From: an uncultured Prevotellaceae bacterium
GTDB lineage: Bacteria; Bacteroidota; Bacteroidia; Bacteroidales; Bacteroidaceae
Direction of reading: 5' to 3'
Assembly (NCBI GenBank): GCA_900316265.1
Contig: ONCH01000014.1
Coordinates: 1 to 50,171, forward strand
DNA length: 50,171 bases
Numbering within the stretch: position 1 is the first letter of the stretch; each line of letters begins with the position of its first letter. The notes under the pieces were generated by a model. That model had not been told where the DNA came from, did not search any database, and was given only the letters and a program-made list of their open reading frames with translations. Below, piece after piece: positions 49,559-50,171 of the stretch. The position numbers and the translations under genes are program-made.

Positions 49559-49707
49559 GGTTACAGTTACAGTAGTTACAGTTAAAAAATGAAGGGTTAC
49601 ACCCCCTTCTAAAGACTTTATAACTAATTAATATATAGATAGTTATATATAAATAGAAGAGAATGACACCCCTCTAAAAAACAACTGTAACAACTGTAAC
49701 TGTAACC
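49559..49707. repeat. 25-bp inverted repeat built of GTTACAGT words
   Basis: Arms at 49559-49583 and 49683-49707 match in 24 of 25 positions. In the left arm GTTACA occurs at 49560, 49566 and 49575. The 99-bp loop has two related blocks, TTACACCCCCTTCTAAA near 49594 and TGACACCCCTCTAAA near 49665. The structure ends 38 bp before the DUF3987-type gene. Confidence 0.9.
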
Positions 49708-49745
49708 AAGCGTCCTTAACGTTTCATCTAAAAAGCAGAAAATCA

Positions 49746-50171
49746 ATGAGATACGATATTTCAAAATCAACGGCACCCGCGATGCCAAACCTTGGAAAAG
49801 GTACAGAATGCATTAAATTGCTTCTCTCACAGGCCTCAAAAGACATGCATGAACCCTTGGTTCCGATGTTTTTCCCTATCCTTGGCGCACATATGAGCGG
49901 CGCAGAATTTCAGTATCCTGACAACAAATGGCTGGAAATGTGTGGCTTAATGGCCAATCTGGTAGCAGATTCGGGCTGTAATAAGGGTCAATTGTCACAT
50001 CTTGTAGAGGCTATTTGTCACGATTTCTCAGAACATGACGAACTGGAACTGAAGAAACTCGTAGAGTGGCAGAAGCAGGGAACACCGTGGCTGCAGATAC
50101 CGTATTACGACCGTAGCGGCCGTCTGACGGGCGTTCAGAACCGCAACCTAGGCCTCACCCCCATCCCCTCT
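49746..50171 (+). CDS. DUF3987/VirE-type replication-like protein, partial and apparently chimeric
   Basis: The first 142 residues of a protein that runs off the window. Residues 1 to about 108 (MRYDISKSTAPAMPNLGKG...LMANLVADSGCNKGQLSHLVEAICHDFSEHDELELKKLVEWQKQ) match what I know of DUF3987 proteins of Bacteroidota mobile elements. From GTPWLQIPYYDRSGRLTGVQNRNL on, the text looks like the part after the zinc finger in CHC2-type primases, which does not belong at this place in DUF3987 proteins. The last 20 bases (CTCACCCCCATCCCCTC-like) resemble a non-coding tract. A recombination between two primase-type genes, or a misassembly at the contig end, could explain this. Confidence 0.6.
   Translation, partial: MRYDISKSTAPAMPNLGKGTECIKLLLSQASKDMHEPLVPMFFPILGAHMSGAEFQYPDNKWLEMCGLMANLVADSGCNKGQLSHLVEAICHDFSEHDELELKKLVEWQKQGTPWLQIPYYDRSGRLTGVQNRNLGLTPIPS

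Noticed and set aside
49709-49816. Short frame overlapping the start of the DUF3987 gene (ending in KPWKRYRMH)
   Set aside because: It has no start codon of its own after the preceding stop and the overlapping frame has clear family resemblance.

Overview
The window looks like a chromosomal piece of an anaerobic member of the Bacteroidota, most likely Prevotella or a close relative. The evidence is the promoter type (a -7 box TAnnTTTG, usually followed by CAG, with a TTG/TTTG -33 box about 20 bp upstream), the absence of strong Shine-Dalgarno sites, and the gene families (BACON-domain protein, DUF4421, DUF6922, VirE/DUF3987 proteins, TPR histidine kinases, FadL, GH53 with a sorting-like C-terminal tail). 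No species is claimed.

Layout. 1-2540: accessory segment with a VapE/VirE-type P-loop protein, an array of 11-bp repeats, and an AbiEii-like toxin with a DUF6922 antitoxin, ending in a 17-bp perfect inverted repeat. 2550-9532 (minus): START-like protein, then an apparent operon lptF/G-type permease - ribBA - membrane protein - TolB-like lipoprotein with a CxxCH haem motif. 9675-9748: tRNA-Met(CAU). 9809-12461 (minus): FadL-type porin and DUF4421 protein. 12581-14665: TPR histidine kinase. 14804-21244: the IMP cyclohydrolase half of PurH followed by mreB-mreC-mreD-mrdA-rodA, the rod-shape elongation machinery. 21346-22281 (minus): secreted LysM/M23 peptidase. 22566-23511: membrane protein and overlapping winged-helix regulator. 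23593-27584: two coupled secreted proteins, the second large with a BACON domain. 27585-28090: gene-free region with a terminator, a G/C-rich inverted-repeat region and motifs spaced at about 21-22 bp. 28091-28661 (minus): RelE/ParE-type toxin-antitoxin pair. 28764-34446 (minus): nadK-ispD-recG plus a second TPR histidine kinase. 34548-35853: pdxJ and a DJ-1/PfpI protein. 35875-37692 (minus): third TPR histidine kinase. 37942-45777: eight co-directional genes, a GntR-linked ABC transporter followed by a MacAB-TolC-like exporter, with a palindromic operator candidate at the promoter. 45801-46984 (minus): a GH53 galactanase broken by an internal deletion. 47029-49205 (minus): small basic protein, the AICAR transformylase half of PurH, and rplS with a structured leader; one small plus-strand ORF lies between the last two. 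49352-50171: gene remnant, a 25-bp inverted repeat, and a DUF3987-type gene running off the edge, whose visible C-terminal part looks chimeric.

How the genes fit together. Cell envelope and shape dominate (Mre/Rod, M23, Lpt permease, FadL, DUF4421, exporters). Purine synthesis is represented by PurH split into two distant genes that together supply both activities. Three kinases with the same TPR-TM-HisKA-HATPase plan occur without any response regulator in the window. The most unusual signals are non-coding: (i) intergenic tracts of exact 7-, 8- or 9-bp period, each built from a different word, filling gene junctions; and (ii) loci where a short word is repeated directly and then once inverted, two of them flanking VirE/DUF3987 genes.
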